Source: Tetrastigma voinierianum
Lineage: Eukaryota; Streptophyta; Magnoliopsida; Vitales; Vitaceae
Length of the DNA stretch: 64,000 nucleotides
Assembly (NCBI GenBank): GCA_016808115.1
Contig: JAEQBH010000193.1
Coordinates: 6,138,001 to 6,202,000, forward strand
Reading direction: 5' to 3'
Shown: positions 34,321 through 46,234 of the stretch, piece after piece
How positions within the stretch are numbered: position 1 is the first letter of the stretch
Layout of the letters: every line of letters starts with the position of its first letter
Made by a program: the position numbers and the translations under genes
The notes under the pieces: model-generated
What the model saw: the letters and a program-made list of their open reading frames with translations, nothing else
Database searches by the model: none
What the model was told of the DNA's origin: nothing

Positions 34321-36059
34321 TCTTGATCACGGCGCTACAAGTTGCGGGTTAAATTCTGAATTCCTTCTTGACAATCTTCCTCTTTTTTCTCGGTATGTCT
34401 TTCAAAATTTTGCATAAAGTGGCATCGAGTAACCATACTGTGAAAGGCATGCGATTTCCGTTACGAAGGTCTTTAGAACCTTATGGCCCCGTTCCTCTAT
34501 TTTTGATTCTGCGGCCTCTATGGAAATGGAACATGATTTGATTGTTCTACGGGTCTTCTTCTTGCTTCCTTCTTCTCCAGACAGCTGTTCTTTCTTTCTT
34601 TTCCCTTCTAGTGTTTCAACTGATTCTGGGCATACTTCTCCTGGTTGCTTTAAATCTTTTTCTACATCTTCTCGAGTCTTTCCCGCCAGTGCCTGCAGAC
34701 ATCTGAGTCTTTTGGATTCTTCTTCGTGTCATTGGGAAGGCATCTTTCATCGATTTTGCGGGTTTGGACCGGTTGCCCTATCGTGTCTCGGAGTTCTTGA
34801 GAGAAGCATTAGTGGTCTTCGAAAAATTTGAATTTGGCATTTGGGAAGCCAGGTCTGCCGAGCTTTGTTCATGGAGGACTGCGGTTCTTGTTGTCCCCTA
34901 TGAATTGCGACCAATTGATCTTCAAATGGTGGAGCTCCTCGACCCTAATATTCATTTACGCTTCCTCCTCCTTGCTCTTTGCTGTAGGAACCTTAGTGTT
35001 TCTTTGATATCCTTCTTTGAGGATCTTTGTTCATGCCTTTGGCCCATGGAGCCCCCTCCAGCGTATGAAAAAATTTCATGGTTCCTCAGTCTTTGGATGA
35101 TAGTGTCTTTGGCGGGGTTAGGATTTGGTTTGAAGTAGATAACTTCTTGGCTCTCAGTACTTAACCTCTCTGACATCATAAAGCAGGTTCTTCGATTGGG
35201 TACTTCAGCACTTCCTCTCGATAGTTCCTCTCATTGCTCCCCATTTCATGAGCGATTGTGCATCTTCCTCTCTTGCTTGTCCATTCTATGCATGATGGCA
35301 TCTAGCTTTGCCTCCATGGCTGTCATCTTGCTCAACTCCATGACTCCTTTTCCTCTGCCAATTACTCTTGCAAACTCTAATGGAGCTTTCATATTGCATT
35401 TAGCCAGGTCCTCGATCAGATCTCTTGCCTCTTCAGCACTTTTACATTTGAATGCTCCACAACATGAAGCATCAATAATGCCCTTAGATGTATCATTCAA
35501 GGCATGATACACTATGTCCATTTGGGTCTTCAAGTCTATCCCATGCATTGGACACCTCTTCAGCAACCTTTTAAATCTTTCCCAAGTTACATAAAGGCTT
35601 TCATCTTCCTTGCTGGAACACAATTATCTCCCTCCTTCTCTCAGAGGTGAGTGAAGGTGGAAAGAATCTACCCCAGTAGGCTTCTCTGAGCTCCTCCCAG
35701 AATCATGAGAACCATGGTAGAGATTCATACCATGTGGCTGCTGTATCTCTCGAAGAAAATGGGAATAAATGCGATTTTATGACCTGCAAGGTCTCACCCG
35801 TTCCAACTTCAGAGTGTTGGCCATTATGAGAAACCTTCCCCGGATGCTCATTTTGGGTCTTACGTAGGATGACCGATAAAGCTGGTATTCTTGAACCATT
35901 ATGTCAGTGCGGCTGGTTCAAAATTATTGGCATCAGCGCGAGCTGTCGATTCGCAGTATTCATCTGAATAATTGGTCTCGAAGTCCTGTTAGCTCCCGAT
36001 TGATTGGGCCCGAACAACACGTCGTTAATCGCCCCGATGCAGTGGCTTTCATCTGCCAT
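34321..36059 (-). pseudogene. gag of B
   Basis: The start is taken at ATG 36059 (MADESHCIGAIND...), because element D has the same MADE start in the same context at 47994. The clearest block is the 125-codon frame 35246-35623: DESLYVTWERFKRLLKRCPM, then HGIDLKTQMDIVYHALNDTS, the Athila-type retrotransposon Gag core; upstream frames carry PFSSRDTAATWYESLP. Downstream frames are Lys/Glu-rich (34952-35179). The product is broken by several stops and frameshifts. Gag would form the cytoplasmic particle. Confidence 0.85.
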
Positions 36060-36349
36060 GGCTGAGTTTTCTGACCTTTTCGCCTTTCTCAAGCTTCTAA
36101 GTGTTCTTTCTAGTTCAGTATCTGCTGGAATCGAATCGATTACGATTTCACAGCCATTAAAGTTTCCTGAAATCAAAACACACTTACATTAATAGGATCG
36201 GTCGAGCTGACAAATATTTTCAATATGGCTTGTTAAAAGTTAGTGGCTAAAAATAACCACTGCTTTGAAAAACTATTTTTGTTCTTTTTCTTTTAAATGT
36301 CCAAATTAGCATTTCCTTCTTTCATCAGAATATTGATCTACTAAATTCT
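36060..36349 (-). other. Leader of B
   Basis: Between primer-binding site and gag ATG. It is conserved with D (47712-47993), including a TTT-ATTTCAG word just before 'GGAAA' (about 36165-36175 here) and 'AACACTTAGAAGC' (about 36090-36105). TTTCAG looks like a 3' splice site; see findings. Confidence 0.6.
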
Positions 36350-36372
36350 TTCGATCCCCGGCAACGGCGCCA
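36350..36372 (-). other. Primer-binding site of B (tRNA-Asp type)
   Basis: The minus strand begins TGGCGCCGTTGCCGGGGA and continues TCGAA, six bases from the LTR. From memory of plant tRNA-Asp (GUC) this is complementary over the whole 3' end including CCA and into the T-arm, so reverse transcription was primed by tRNA-Asp, as in other Athila elements. It is not a tRNA gene. Confidence 0.9.
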
Positions 36373-37952
36373 TAAAACTGTTGATTGGACCATATAGTTA
36401 CTATACAAATTTATAAGCGTTATCACTAAGGACTATTATCTAATCCCAGGAAGCAGGCGCTGTAAAACTTGTTGACTACATCAATTAATTGTTATGGATC
36501 AAAACATATTCAAATTTATGACTTATTACGAGATTATTATCTAGTCCTCATTAATAAAACCATTAAACTTAGTGTGGGTTTCTTTAGCTATGGTGTTGAT
36601 TAAAGATATTTCATAAGGTAAACCATTTTCTCTGTGGTTTGATCCGGTATCTTGCAAGTACGAATCGAACAAGTAGTAAATTGGATTTAAGTCGGTCTCC
36701 CGATCCACGGAGATCTCAATTTTCAATCAACTACCCCAACTACTTAAGCTCCATACTATTTGGACGATAATACAATATTGGGATTTTGCTTTGAAAACCT
36801 GAAAAGAATTATGTAAAAGAAAAATGAATGAATAAAAAATGAATTGAATATTGAAATATTAAAATCGCAAATTTAGATTGAGCAGGTTATTTAAAGAAAC
36901 ATTGAATAATCAGCTATTGTGAAGAATCCAGATTCCTACATTCATCACTATCAGCTTTTGCTTTACACAGACCTAATTTTCAAAACTAGTCCAGTTAATA
37001 TAGTGTGACTAGATCTCTCTAAACCCTGCAGTTCATCATCTCACCTTAAATTTGTTTCTCTGAACGGAGATTTGAGATAACTACTGAAATCTAGTAGCCT
37101 TGTTACGGGTATTTTATTTCTTAATGCTTCATACCCTGTATGGATACATAAACTGAGCTCTTAAATATAGTCATTGCGAGAGGTTTGCCTTTGTCTTGGT
37201 TCCTCATCCTCAAAATTAGAGCAGTGACTCTTTCCTTGATTAGATCACTTGCTAACACGGGATCGAATTCCTTTATTCGGGTAATTGAACTCTTTGCATA
37301 CGTAGGATTAATAACTCCTCAACTCATTCTCGAGTTACAAGTGAGAAGAGGATGTAGTGATTTAAATTATCTGAGCACATTAGATCGGTAATATCGGCTT
37401 CAAATACCTTCCCGAAATTGTTTCCTTACTCTCGGGGTGCCTTGTTGTGTCACTCGGAGGGCCTCCTGGAAATCAGTAGAAAACAATCTACGTTAATGGT
37501 CTGGAGGCGGCATTGGGATCAATTCAAGAAACAAGCAAAACCGATAAGTCGATTTAATATGCGAAGTTCGGCCATAATGAATAAAATCTTCTGGGAAAGA
37601 TAATTTACGACAATACTTGTCAATTCAATGGAAGGCTGGGTTTTCTAAATTACGATTATACCATACATTGGCTTGCTGATCAAAGAAAACCCTTTGTAAA
37701 TCGAGCGGGTGCTCGAAATCAAATTTATCACGGAATTCAAACAGCAGGGCGGTAATTTTAAGAAATATAAATGCGCATTCGGTAAAATCCTTCTGTTTAA
37801 CGTTCGAATCAATTAGAGCGAAATACAAACTAATCTAATCTAAAATAAAATGGAAAGCGAGAACAAGAAAGAAAAGAAAAATAAAACTACGAGGGCCTTC
37901 GTAGCTTGAGATCTCTCTTTCCAGTCGCGAGTGCGTTTCTTTTGGTAGCGGC

Positions 37953-37966
37953 CATTATTTATAGGG
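37953..37966 (-). promoter_or_regulatory. TATA box of B 5' LTR
   Basis: The minus strand reads CCCTATAAATAATGG, about 80 bp downstream of the array. It would drive B's genomic RNA leftward. Confidence 0.7.
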
Positions 37967-38039
37967 TTCTGAGTTGGAAATACGAATTTACGTCACATTT
38001 CCTTTGGACTTTATTTAGCTGGCCCGATGGCGTCTTGTC

Positions 38040-38495
38040 GCCTTATCGGAGCTCTTGTCGCGACCTCTGTTCTTATCGCAGTCCTTGTCACAGAAGCCTC
38101 TATGTGGTTGCGACATGTCTTAAGTAGTGGTGTCGCGACCGGCTTGATCTTATCGCGACCTCTTCTCGTGAAACTCACGTCGCGACAACTGCGGCGTCGC
38201 GACCACGAATCCATCGGTGATGTCGCTGACGGTCACGGTGTTGTCGCGACTTCCATTTAGTACAATTGTTGGCAGCACAACCCGATGTTGTCGCGACCTC
38301 CGTCGCCGTGGTGATGTCGCGGCCGACCCGGATGTTGTCGCGACCTCGCCTTCTCCGTGGTGTGTCGCGCGACAACCGGGTGTTGTCGCTACCTTATAAT
38401 ACGTGGCATTAACATGCGACGCTTTCTCCTTACGAAAGCGATGTCGCGGCTATACATTTAGTGTTGATGTCGCGGCGCATCGGATGTCGCGACAT
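38040..38495. repeat. GTCGCGAC array in U3 (B 5' LTR)
   Basis: At least nine exact GTCGCGAC copies (for example near 38056, 38131, 38170, 38184, 38242, 38289, 38334 and 38488) plus variants. The order matches the 3' LTR. Confidence 0.9.
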
Positions 38496-38870
38496 TGTTT
38501 CTTCTTCTTCAATTCACAGTTTGTTTTAACTTTGAGTTTCTTTCACTCCCGACTCATTTGTTTTCAATTAAGATTCATTTCATTGAGTTTCTTGATGTAA
38601 CTTTGAATACACACATTTTGATTGCTGTGAAGCATAACATTGGTCCTTTCATCCTTATAAATCGTTCTTGCTACCACAGCTGTATCCCTTATATCATTTC
38701 CGCTCTGCCACATTCTGCTCCTTTTTACTGTAATTTCTGCTTTCTTTTGGATTTCCTGCTGCACATAAATTTGGTGAAGTTTATTCCAGATTCCTGCATA
38801 TAAATCAGTCTTCTTATGTAAAAATTAATCAGAAAAATGGACTGAAAATAGATGACTTTTAAGCTCATCA

Positions 38871-38913
38871 TGCACATAGAGGGACGGATCCCCTTCAAAT
38901 CTGCTAAGGACCA
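38871..38913 (-). pseudogene. 43-bp piece of A pol between B and C
   Basis: The minus strand reads WSLADLKGIRPSMC, the standard 'GW.(L/I)ADIKGISPS.C' block at the start of the Athila/Tat RT. It fits exactly between HKNSLK- (40736-40714, across C) and FVEDGHKPS (25343, across B). It is the proof that B and C are separate insertions into one host gene. Confidence 0.85.
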
Positions 38914-39099
38914 TGATAGGGGTGAATCGTATTAGCACTTACATCGTGTTTCTTATGTGTTTATGTAACCTAAATGCTAGATTCACCCCCTTATTCGTAA
39001 ATATTACACTAATCCCTTATATGTGTGAGTTTTGTAGGCATTGGAAGTAAATCAAGCAAAGAAAGAGCTATAAGATAAGAGGGCAGAAACTGACTTTGA

Positions 39100-39430
39100 G
39101 GCACTCTTCGTTAAGGTGAAGGAGAACCTTCGCAGTAGCTAAGCAATTCACCAAGGTGAAGAGGAAGCTTCGCCACTGCGAAGCCAAAGTCTATAAGAAA
39201 TAAGCCTCAAGTTCACCGAGGTGAAGGCTGGCTTACAGCTGCGAAGGGGATCCCTCGCTATGGCGAAGAAGAAAACTATGACATACAAGATCCCTCGGGT
39301 TCTCCAAGGCGAAGCTACCCTCACCAAGGCGAAGAATGTCTTAGTCAAGGCGAAGGGCAATTTGAGCAGAATGTTAACACATGTCTTCGCCAAGGTGAAG
39401 GACACTTTGCCAAAGCGAAGAATGTCGGGT
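39100..39430. repeat. Array of CTTCGCC/GGCGAAG words in U3 of C
   Basis: Repeated units such as 'ttcaccaaggtgaag', 'cttcgccactgcgaag', 'ttcaccgaggtgaagg' and 'cttcgccaaggtgaagg'. The ideal unit CTTCGCC-AA-GGCGAAG is a seven-base inverted repeat around a two-base centre. About ten units, spaced 25-40 bp, ending about 55 bp before the TATA box. Confidence 0.85.
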
Positions 39431-39484
39431 TGGGAAAAAAATGCCCACATTCTTAGCCCCATTTTTTGTCCATCTTCCATATGA

Positions 39485-39493
39485 TATAAATAC
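39485..39493 (+). promoter_or_regulatory. TATA box of C
   Basis: TATAAATAC. Rightward transcription would be antisense to A's pol. Confidence 0.7.
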
Positions 39494-40713
39494 CATACTT
39501 GTAACACTTGTAGAGCAACTTGGAGAGAATTTTAGAAGCTTAAACATTTCCCATTTTCTAGGGTTTCTCTCTAAGCTCATACTTTTAGGGTTTGTATATT
39601 TTCTTAGATTATTAGCTTGTTTTTTGGAGCTAAGTTGCAAGATCCAACTGCTAGAGGACTTCTTGTAGTGGTGGAATAGGGTTTTGGAGGACTTCTACCT
39701 CATAATTGTTTTGTATCCCTAAACTCTTCTCTCTCTCTTAATCTTTCAGCATTATGTTTGGTGTAAACAGGATTTTGTTGGATTTTGAGGTTGCTATGAG
39801 TGGCTAGATCCTCCTCCAAGGCTTGTTGTTGACATTGATGTTTGGTTTATATGTTGTCTTGAATGGTTTTGTGACTATAATCTTGTGTTGAGGTTTTATG
39901 GATGTGGTTTTATGAATTCCCAGGTTTTTATTCAATTATTGCATGCTACATATTGAGATTGAGACCTATAGCTCAAAGGGTTTCCAAAGTGATAGTTGGA
40001 AGTATACCCTTGTAACTTGATGGTCATTCCCTAATATCTTTTAATTGATAAAATAAATTTAACTTAATCAAATAAGTCTAGGAAATTAGGAATGCCTAGT
40101 ACTAGATGGATTTTATTATGAGGGACTTCATTTAACCTTATGTGATAATCGTATGGACCGAGAGGTGATCGATCTGAGCATAACCTGGGCAATTTCATTG
40201 CATAGATCAAGAGGTGACCAATGGAATTTCCTAAGGACTGATTTACCTTAGAACAAGTATCACATTGTTTGACTTAGATGGACCGAAAAGAGAATAGGGA
40301 TTCGGTGTGAGAAATTGAGGAGAGACTCGAAAGAGTAAACCTCATACAAAGTTCCTTGGGTAAGCGCAAGAGTATTTTCACTTAATTGCACATAATGAAT
40401 ATAAGACATAAATGAACTAATGGAGACAGCTGGCCCTAGTGTTATTCCTTAAATTTTTTCTTACAACTTAATCCAACCATTTGCTAATCTTTTAGAGTAG
40501 ATTTTTAGTTTAACTTAGTTTCAATTTTAGTCAACAATAAATCATAATCGTTTATTTCACTTAGATAGTAAAATAAATAATAAGGTATAAGCCATCTCTT
40601 TCCCTATGGGTTCAATAAGATTTTAAATTAAAAGCCATTGTATTACTTGTGACCGTACAGCGCGGGTTTTGGTTGGTTTTACAGGTACATATAACTGCGA
40701 AAATAACCAAACA

Positions 40714-40944
40714 AACCTTCAATGAATTTTTATGGTCAAAAGTACTGTGTATCAAATTTCTCCTCTTCCACTGATGTTAAAGATGTAGAGATAATCACTG
40801 GTAAAGTTGAGGATTGACCGGATACGCATACGAAATGGTTGGTGTGGCCTGCTCGATTGGTGCGGTTTTCAAATGGATACGATCTTGAGTGTATTCTCTC
40901 CCAAGGGTTCATATTATTTTCTTCTATTTGATTCAAAAGTGTCT
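40714..40944 (-). pseudogene. Protease-RT connector of A
   Basis: The minus strand reads LNQIEENNMNPWERIHSRS, then FENRTNRAGHTNHFVCVSGQ, then SSTLPVIISTSLTSVEEEK, then (frameshifted) VLFDHKNSLK. The SSTLPVIIS..LT..EEE..L block is the typical lead-in to RT in Athila/Tat Pol. It lies between solo LTRs C and M2 and joins in order to flanking A fragments. One frameshift follows EEEK. Confidence 0.85.
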
Positions 40945-43535
40945 TGTGACACTGCCCCAGCCACGACCAGATGACCTAGAGGCGGCGTAAGTAATGCAAT
41001 CCTCTTTTCAAATCCAATTCCTTTTTCTTTTGTCAGTAAAACACATTTCCAATGCTCATCTTGTAAAGGATATTTATCTTTATGAAAATATATTTGTATA
41101 TACTAATTCAACCTAAAGGGAACCTATCATTTTGTTTTCAATACACATTTTCCATTAAATATGGAATTACATGCCCATATGGTCCATTTACCACCTTTAT
41201 ACATTATGGCATTATAAGCCGTTTTCAATACCAAAATATTTACAAAACAAAATTAGAGTTTGTACAAAAAGTGTCAAATATATTTCATGGATGTAGGGTC
41301 ATAGCTTTATTTCAACTCTATGAGGCCTTGACGTTGACTTTGAATCGCTACGGTCTTTTCCTTCGTACCTATTCACTCGGTATCTGCGCAATGATAAAAC
41401 AACGCACTAAGCATTTTCATGCCTAGTGGTTCTATACAGTTCTCTCTTCATTTCAGTTTAAGTAAATCATGCATTTTCATCCCGATGCCTTTGTATATTT
41501 TTTTCAATGACCAATGCAATATAATACATATATGTATATTTTCATTTCGTATACATTCAAATTACAATTCATTGGTCATTTCAATGATCCAATTTCATAT
41601 GCAATAAATCATTCAAACACAAATCATGCATTTTACAATTTTCTTTTCATTTTTCCATAAGTAATTGCTTATGCTTTCGATGCAAAGATATGTCATGGCA
41701 TGATCCCTCTAGTACATGTTTGGTATAAAAAAGGTTTTATAACATGAAAATGCGGTCTCGTTAGGCTGTGACTAGTTATTAAAATCATTTCGTGAACACT
41801 TAATGATCTTGTCCCATTTGAAATTTCTGGATCAGTGACACATAATTTCGTTCAGCGCAGTACTGCTCATTTGACCCTTATTGGTATACCAATCTATCCT
41901 TAACTCGAATTTAACGATTAACATTCTATTAAGGGCGCTCAAATCATTCATTGCAATTTACAATAGTGTATATACATTTATATCCAAATACTTGGTTTCC
42001 AATACTCATGCAATTTTTTCATGTGCAATTCATTTCACAATCAGTTTTATCAAATCAATTTAAAACAAATCAATAATACGATTTATACTTAATTTATTTT
42101 ATAATCCTTCAAACATTTTAGAAATAGAGAAAGTGGAGAAGCAAAGAAACGATTCATTTATGAAACTCAGCGACACGTATATTCATATAAACCACCAGAT
42201 TTATTTTGTCAAACAAAACACAGCCCAGAAAATAGGAAGCAAATGTGAAAGAAAAAGCAGCTTGTGCCTTTGATTCGATCTCGGAATCTCGTCGGTCGAG
42301 TTTCCTCCTCATCAACCTATTCATTACAATTAACAATCATATTATTAGTCAAGTATTCTGGAGTTCTATTTAGGTTGCCTTTCTGCCGACTTCCCCTTTT
42401 TCCTACTTTCTTTCTTTCTTTTATCCTAATTCCTCCTCGGCGAAAGAATGCCCAACATTTGTTTTAGGTTTTGTTATGCCTCATTTTTAATCTTGTCGTG
42501 GGCTGTAGGGCGCCCCTTGGTTCCTGCACTTGGGGGGAGGGGAGGTTTGGAAAAAGAAAGACTCAGCTTAAACATCCAACCTGACGAGCAACCATGGTTG
42601 CCCATCGTGAGTGCGTGAGGTGAAGTGCGGAACATTTTTTTCATATGCCAGCACTATGTCTTTGACCCTTTCATTACAGTTAACAGACGAGACAGAGACA
42701 AAGAAAGCAGTTTTGCGATCTGGAGTGCTTAACTTCGATCTTAGGTGCCAACATCATCTGAGGATGCAAATCACTTTGAGTAAGTGCTCAGTTTTGATCT
42801 GAGTACTTAACATCCTCTGATGGCAGTTTTGAAGTATCGATACTCGACATCTTCTAAATTTAAAAACCACATTGATGCGGTACTCACACAAGTTCTGCAT
42901 AAATGGCCGGGTTCTTACCATTTCATGAAATCTTCAACCAAAACTAAACCTGACTCAAAACTAACACTAACGAAGCACTTTGAAACATAACCTGAAAACT
43001 GACTCAAATTTATCTGCAGGCAGTAGTCACGCTACATAAGGTTAGGGTTTTTCCCCGTCAAAATCATCAGGGAGTGAGGTTAGTTTTCTTACCTTAGCTC
43101 TCTTAAATCTTCTCTTCCTTCTTGCTTGAACAAGATAGACCAAGAATGGAGAGAAACACCTGAAAAAATACCTTCTTCTCCCGAAGCCTGCTCCTGCGTG
43201 AATGCCCCGAATGGGCGTTCCATGTTCCACTGATGATCTTTATTCTCATGTCATAGCAATGCCATGTTTAGCCTACTTATTAATTGGCTTTTCTCATTTT
43301 CTCATTTTAAAGCCTCTTTCCTTTCATTTCATTTCATTTATACTTTGGCACTTACGTTACTCATTTAACTGACCATGGTCATATTTGACATTTTACCCAG
43401 GGTATTTGGCTCTTGTAAAATTCGGGTTTTATCATTTTCATTTTAGCCATTTAAACACCGGAAAAAAATATAATTTAATTTATTTTACACCCTGAACATG
43501 TTATAAAACTATTAAGGTATTTTCAGGGCATTACA
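40945..43535 (-). mobile_element. Solo LTR M2, 2.6 kb
   Basis: In sense it starts TGTAATGCCCTGAAAATACC and ends GGCAGTGTCACA. It is collinear with M1 (for example 'gataaaacaacg' and 'gcctagtggttctatac' at 41390-41440 against 18975-19020). It interrupts A between protease and connector. The flanks TGTCT/GTCTT and AGTCC are a poor duplication. It is about 400 bp shorter than M1, partly because it lacks the TA-rich tandem at M1's end. Non-coding. Confidence 0.8.
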
Positions 43536-44210
43536 AGTCCATCCATTTCACATACCCCTCGGCTTTCACATAATTCATCTTGCTCATCCTCAACAAGGCT
43601 AGTCTCCAAAGGATTGGTCAAACCGCTTTGGCTAGACACTAGAGCCTCCATTATCTCAACCATGAAACATGAATCACTCTTTTCTAGGTGTCGTATGGCA
43701 TCAAACACGCTGAAATTTACCTCATCATCTTGAACTCTTAGTTTCAACTCCCCTTGTTGTACATCAATCATGGCTCGTCCAGATTCCCGAAATGGTCTAC
43801 CCAATATGATGGGTATCTCCTTGTCTTCATCCATGTCGAACAGTATAAAATCAATTGGAAAGATGAACTTGTCCACCTTGACTAGTACATCTTTTGTCAC
43901 CCACCTTGGATGCTTCAATGATCTGTCTAGCAATTGAAAAGTGACAGTTATAGGTCGAGCCTCACCTAACCCCAATCGTTTGAATATCGATAAGGGCATG
44001 AGATTGATACTGGCTCCCAAGTCGCATAATGCTATCTCAAAAATTACGTTCCCTATCTTGCAAGTTGTAAAGCATCACGAGTCGCTGGTTTCTCACGTTG
44101 GCTTCTAAAGAATAGCGTTGTACTCCTCAGTAAGGTTTACTATCTCATAATCTGACAATCTTCTTTTCTTTGACAATATGTCGTTCATGAATTTCACATA
44201 GCTAGGCATC
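43536..44210 (-). pseudogene. Aspartic protease of A
   Basis: The best-preserved coding piece in the window. The uninterrupted minus frame 43523-44020 reads MGASINLMPLSIFKRLGLGE, then LLDRSLKHPRWVTKDVLVKV, then FDMDEDKEIPIILGRPFRES, then DVQQGELKLRVQDDEVNFS. The active site D-LGAS is one codon before the Met. Upstream, SYVKFMNDILSKKRRLSDYE and VNLTEEYNAI (about 44205-44110) are the conserved gag-protease linker. The last residues before 43536 (CEMDGL) join to LNQIEE at 40944 across M2. Retroviral-type aspartic protease, active as a homodimer. Confidence 0.9.
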
Positions 44211-44958
44211 TATTCTAATGAATCTGCAAAGAATGATGTGAGATTTTGACTACTTCCATATAGCTTGATGCAGCATGAACATTCTTTTTCAAATATTGGG
44301 GATCAGGTTCAGAGTTGGATTATCCACTTTTCTTGTTTCTCATTCTCTTTCATCTTTTCTTTCTTTTCTACCTACTTCTTCTCTTAGGGCTGCTCCTCTT
44401 ATAGTTGTTCTTCCTGCATTGTCTGATCTACCGCTTCAATCTCTTCTTCTAACACTATTGGTGGTTGTCTCGGTGCTACCAATTCTCTACCACTTCTCTA
44501 CCACTTCTCAATGTGGTAGCTTTCACATGCTCTTTACCTTCTCTTCTTGGATTCACTTCCATATTTTGGGTAGTGAACCCTGTTGTCTCTCAGTTAGCAA
44601 AGTTTCCATCTAATATCTACTTTTTATCAGGTCTCATTGTCTTTGCTGATTATGCAGTTGGGTTGACTGGTTTTGAATATTTGCCTTAGTTTCATTCAGA
44701 AATGTCGTATGAGAAGTGAGCATCTGCGCTAGTGCTTCTTTTAAATCTACCTTCTTTTCCTGTGGTTGTTTTCTCGCTTAGGGTGGTGGCATATTATTTT
44801 GATTATTTCACCGTCATGGTTACGTGTTCGCCATCCCTACCCTGGTTCACAGAAACTATTGCCTCATTATGGGCTCTCTGGTTGTTGGTTATACTAATAC
44901 ATATTGCGCACGCTCATTATCTTGTCACATTGACATTTCCATACCCCTCTTGTGTTAT
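44211..44958 (-). pseudogene. gag C-terminal part of A
   Basis: Minus-strand reading gives TYNPGWRWRTRNH (about 44850-44805), VDLKEALAQMLTSHTTFLNE, then TKANIQNQSTQLHNQQRQ (about 44685-44630), and Lys/Arg/Glu-rich sequence down to 44300. This matches the C-terminal region of Athila-type Gag ('YNPGWRNHPN', then a helical 'F...N.A....N...QL' stretch). Frames shift several times. It is cut at 44958, where element D is inserted; the rest of gag and A's 5' LTR are not in the window. Confidence 0.75.
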
Positions 44959-45119
44959 TGATGAGTTCAAAAACTCGTGGATTTTCATCCATTTTTTAAA
45001 TATAATGCGAGACAAATGTTGATTTGTTTGTGAGAAATGTGGATGTTTGTAATTTCATTTCTTGGGAAAAATTTAATAAAGCAAATTCAGCGAAACAGGA
45101 AAGAGACCAACTTAAGCGG

Positions 45120-46150
45120 GGGAGTGAAGTCGCAGCGAGAAAATCAGATCCACAGTGGGAAGCTTAGTTGTCGATCATTTCAAGTCTGACTATCACAGGT
45201 CATCTTTGAGGAAGAAATAAAGTCTAAACAAGTGAAGTCGTGACTTGAAGAAAGTTGTGACAAGCGGAGTAGTCGGGACTAAAGGAAATATCGAAGAAAT
45301 CCATGCCGCGCCTACTTTGATGTAGCGACACAGATCTAGGCGAGGTCGACATCACTCAGGTCATCGCGCGTGTGGACCGTCGATAGAGAAGCCACAGAGA
45401 GGTCTTTGCAAGTAAAAGAAGTTGCAACTAGTTTTTAATGAAAGGCTCCAATTGAAGTCGCGACATTATTTAGGTGTGACGTAAAAATAGGAAGCCCGGA
45501 GCCTCGCGAAAAGTGAAATTTTAATACGATGAGTTTAAGACGAGAAAGGAGTCATGACACGGAAAGAGAGAAAGCGAAACAAAGTCCTAACAAGAAAGCG
45601 AGTTAGACATTTTGTGATCATAGACCGCAAGCGATGTGAGCCACTGATTTAGGGTGACACGAAGAAGAGATAAGCGAGCGACAAAAGTGCGACATCACCT
45701 TGGTCGCGACACGGAATAAAGGTGGAAAGAGAAAAAAGCGGATTTGCATGAAACTGAGTTAAAGAGAAATGGGCGGCAAAAAGTGCAACATCACCATGAA
45801 ATTCGCGACATGAAATTGAAACCTATGGTGAAGACCACCAATACAGCTGACCCGAGAAATCGAGGTCACAGTAAAAGCCATCTTATAAGCAGAAGGTGAG
45901 TGCCCGACTACAAAGCTGGCTGTCATGACTCAGGAAGGCCGGAAGAAGAGAAAGACAGCGAAGTCGCGACATATGGCGAGGTCGCGACATGCTGCGGAAA
46001 GCTGCTGAGCAAATGAGGTGCGACTACAAGCGATGTGCGACCGTGACCTCAGCGATTCTGAAAACTAGATTCTGGCCGAGAGGCAAGTGAGAGTCACGAT
46101 TGATCACGAGCAAGCAAAGAAATCCATGCCATGACATCAACGAATTAAGC
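45120..46150. repeat. Decayed GTCGCGAC array in U3 of D
   Basis: Words such as 'gaagtcgcgacat', 'gaagtcgtgac', 'tggtcgcgacac' and 'gaggtcgcgacat' in loose spacing. Intact palindromes near 45460, 45703, 45963 and 45979; others carry CpG transitions or deletions. In LTR sense the word reads GAAGTCGCGACAT, the complement of the form in B, E and F on the plus strand. Confidence 0.85.
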
Positions 46151-46226
46151 GACATAAACTTTGATGGTAGGCTTTTCTTTTGAAATGCCTAGAGCTTTTG
46201 GGGATTAGGCCCAATTTATTTTCTGA

Positions 46227-46234
46227 TATAAATG
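46227..46234 (+). promoter_or_regulatory. TATA box of D LTR
   Basis: TATAAATG, about 75 bp after the array. It drives D rightward, across its leader and into the E LTR. Confidence 0.6.

Larger units (their letters stand above)
25364..38870 (-). mobile_element. Athila-like two-LTR element B, 13.5 kb
   Basis: LTRs 25364-27861 and 36379-38870, about 2.5 kb each, with TGATGAGC...ATCAACA-type ends. Internal order in sense: primer-binding site, leader, gag, protease, RT, RNase H, integrase, long 3' region with a third ORF, polypurine tract. All domains are detectable and all are broken. It interrupts A's RT region between WSLADLKGIRPSMC (38913-38871) and FVEDGHKPS (25343-25317). The flanks TGCCT (25358-25362) and TGCAC (38871-38875) are only a poor match for a 5-bp duplication. 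Internal size (8.5 kb) fits Athila elements. Confidence 0.9.
36379..38870 (-). repeat. 5' LTR of B
   Basis: 2492 bp, TGTTGATTGG to AAGCTCATCA on the plus strand. Immediately inside is the primer-binding site. TATA at 37953-37966 and array at 38040-38495. Confidence 0.9.
38914..40713 (+). mobile_element. Solo LTR C, 1.8 kb, separate family
   Basis: Begins TGATAGGGGTGAATC and ends ATAACCAAACA, with A's reading frame continuing on both sides. The flanks GACCA (38909-38913) and AACCT (40714-40718) are a weak 5-bp match. Internal order is the palindrome-word array 39100-39430, TATAAATAC, then AT-rich sequence with 'tccctatgggtt' (about 40602), similar to the 3' parts of many plant LTRs. It has no similarity that I can see to the B/D/E/F/L or G families. 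Non-coding. Confidence 0.8.

Noticed and set aside
34520..35138. Plus-strand frames of 103 and 124 codons
   Set aside because: Antisense to B's gag, whose minus-strand frames carry recognisable motifs.
36350..36372. tRNA-Asp-like sequence as a tRNA gene fragment
   Set aside because: Only the 3' end complement is present, on the strand and at the distance from the LTR expected for a primer-binding site.
39221..39507. Frames over the C array (both strands)
   Set aside because: Products are translations of the repeated CTTCGCC/GGCGAAG words; the region is LTR U3.
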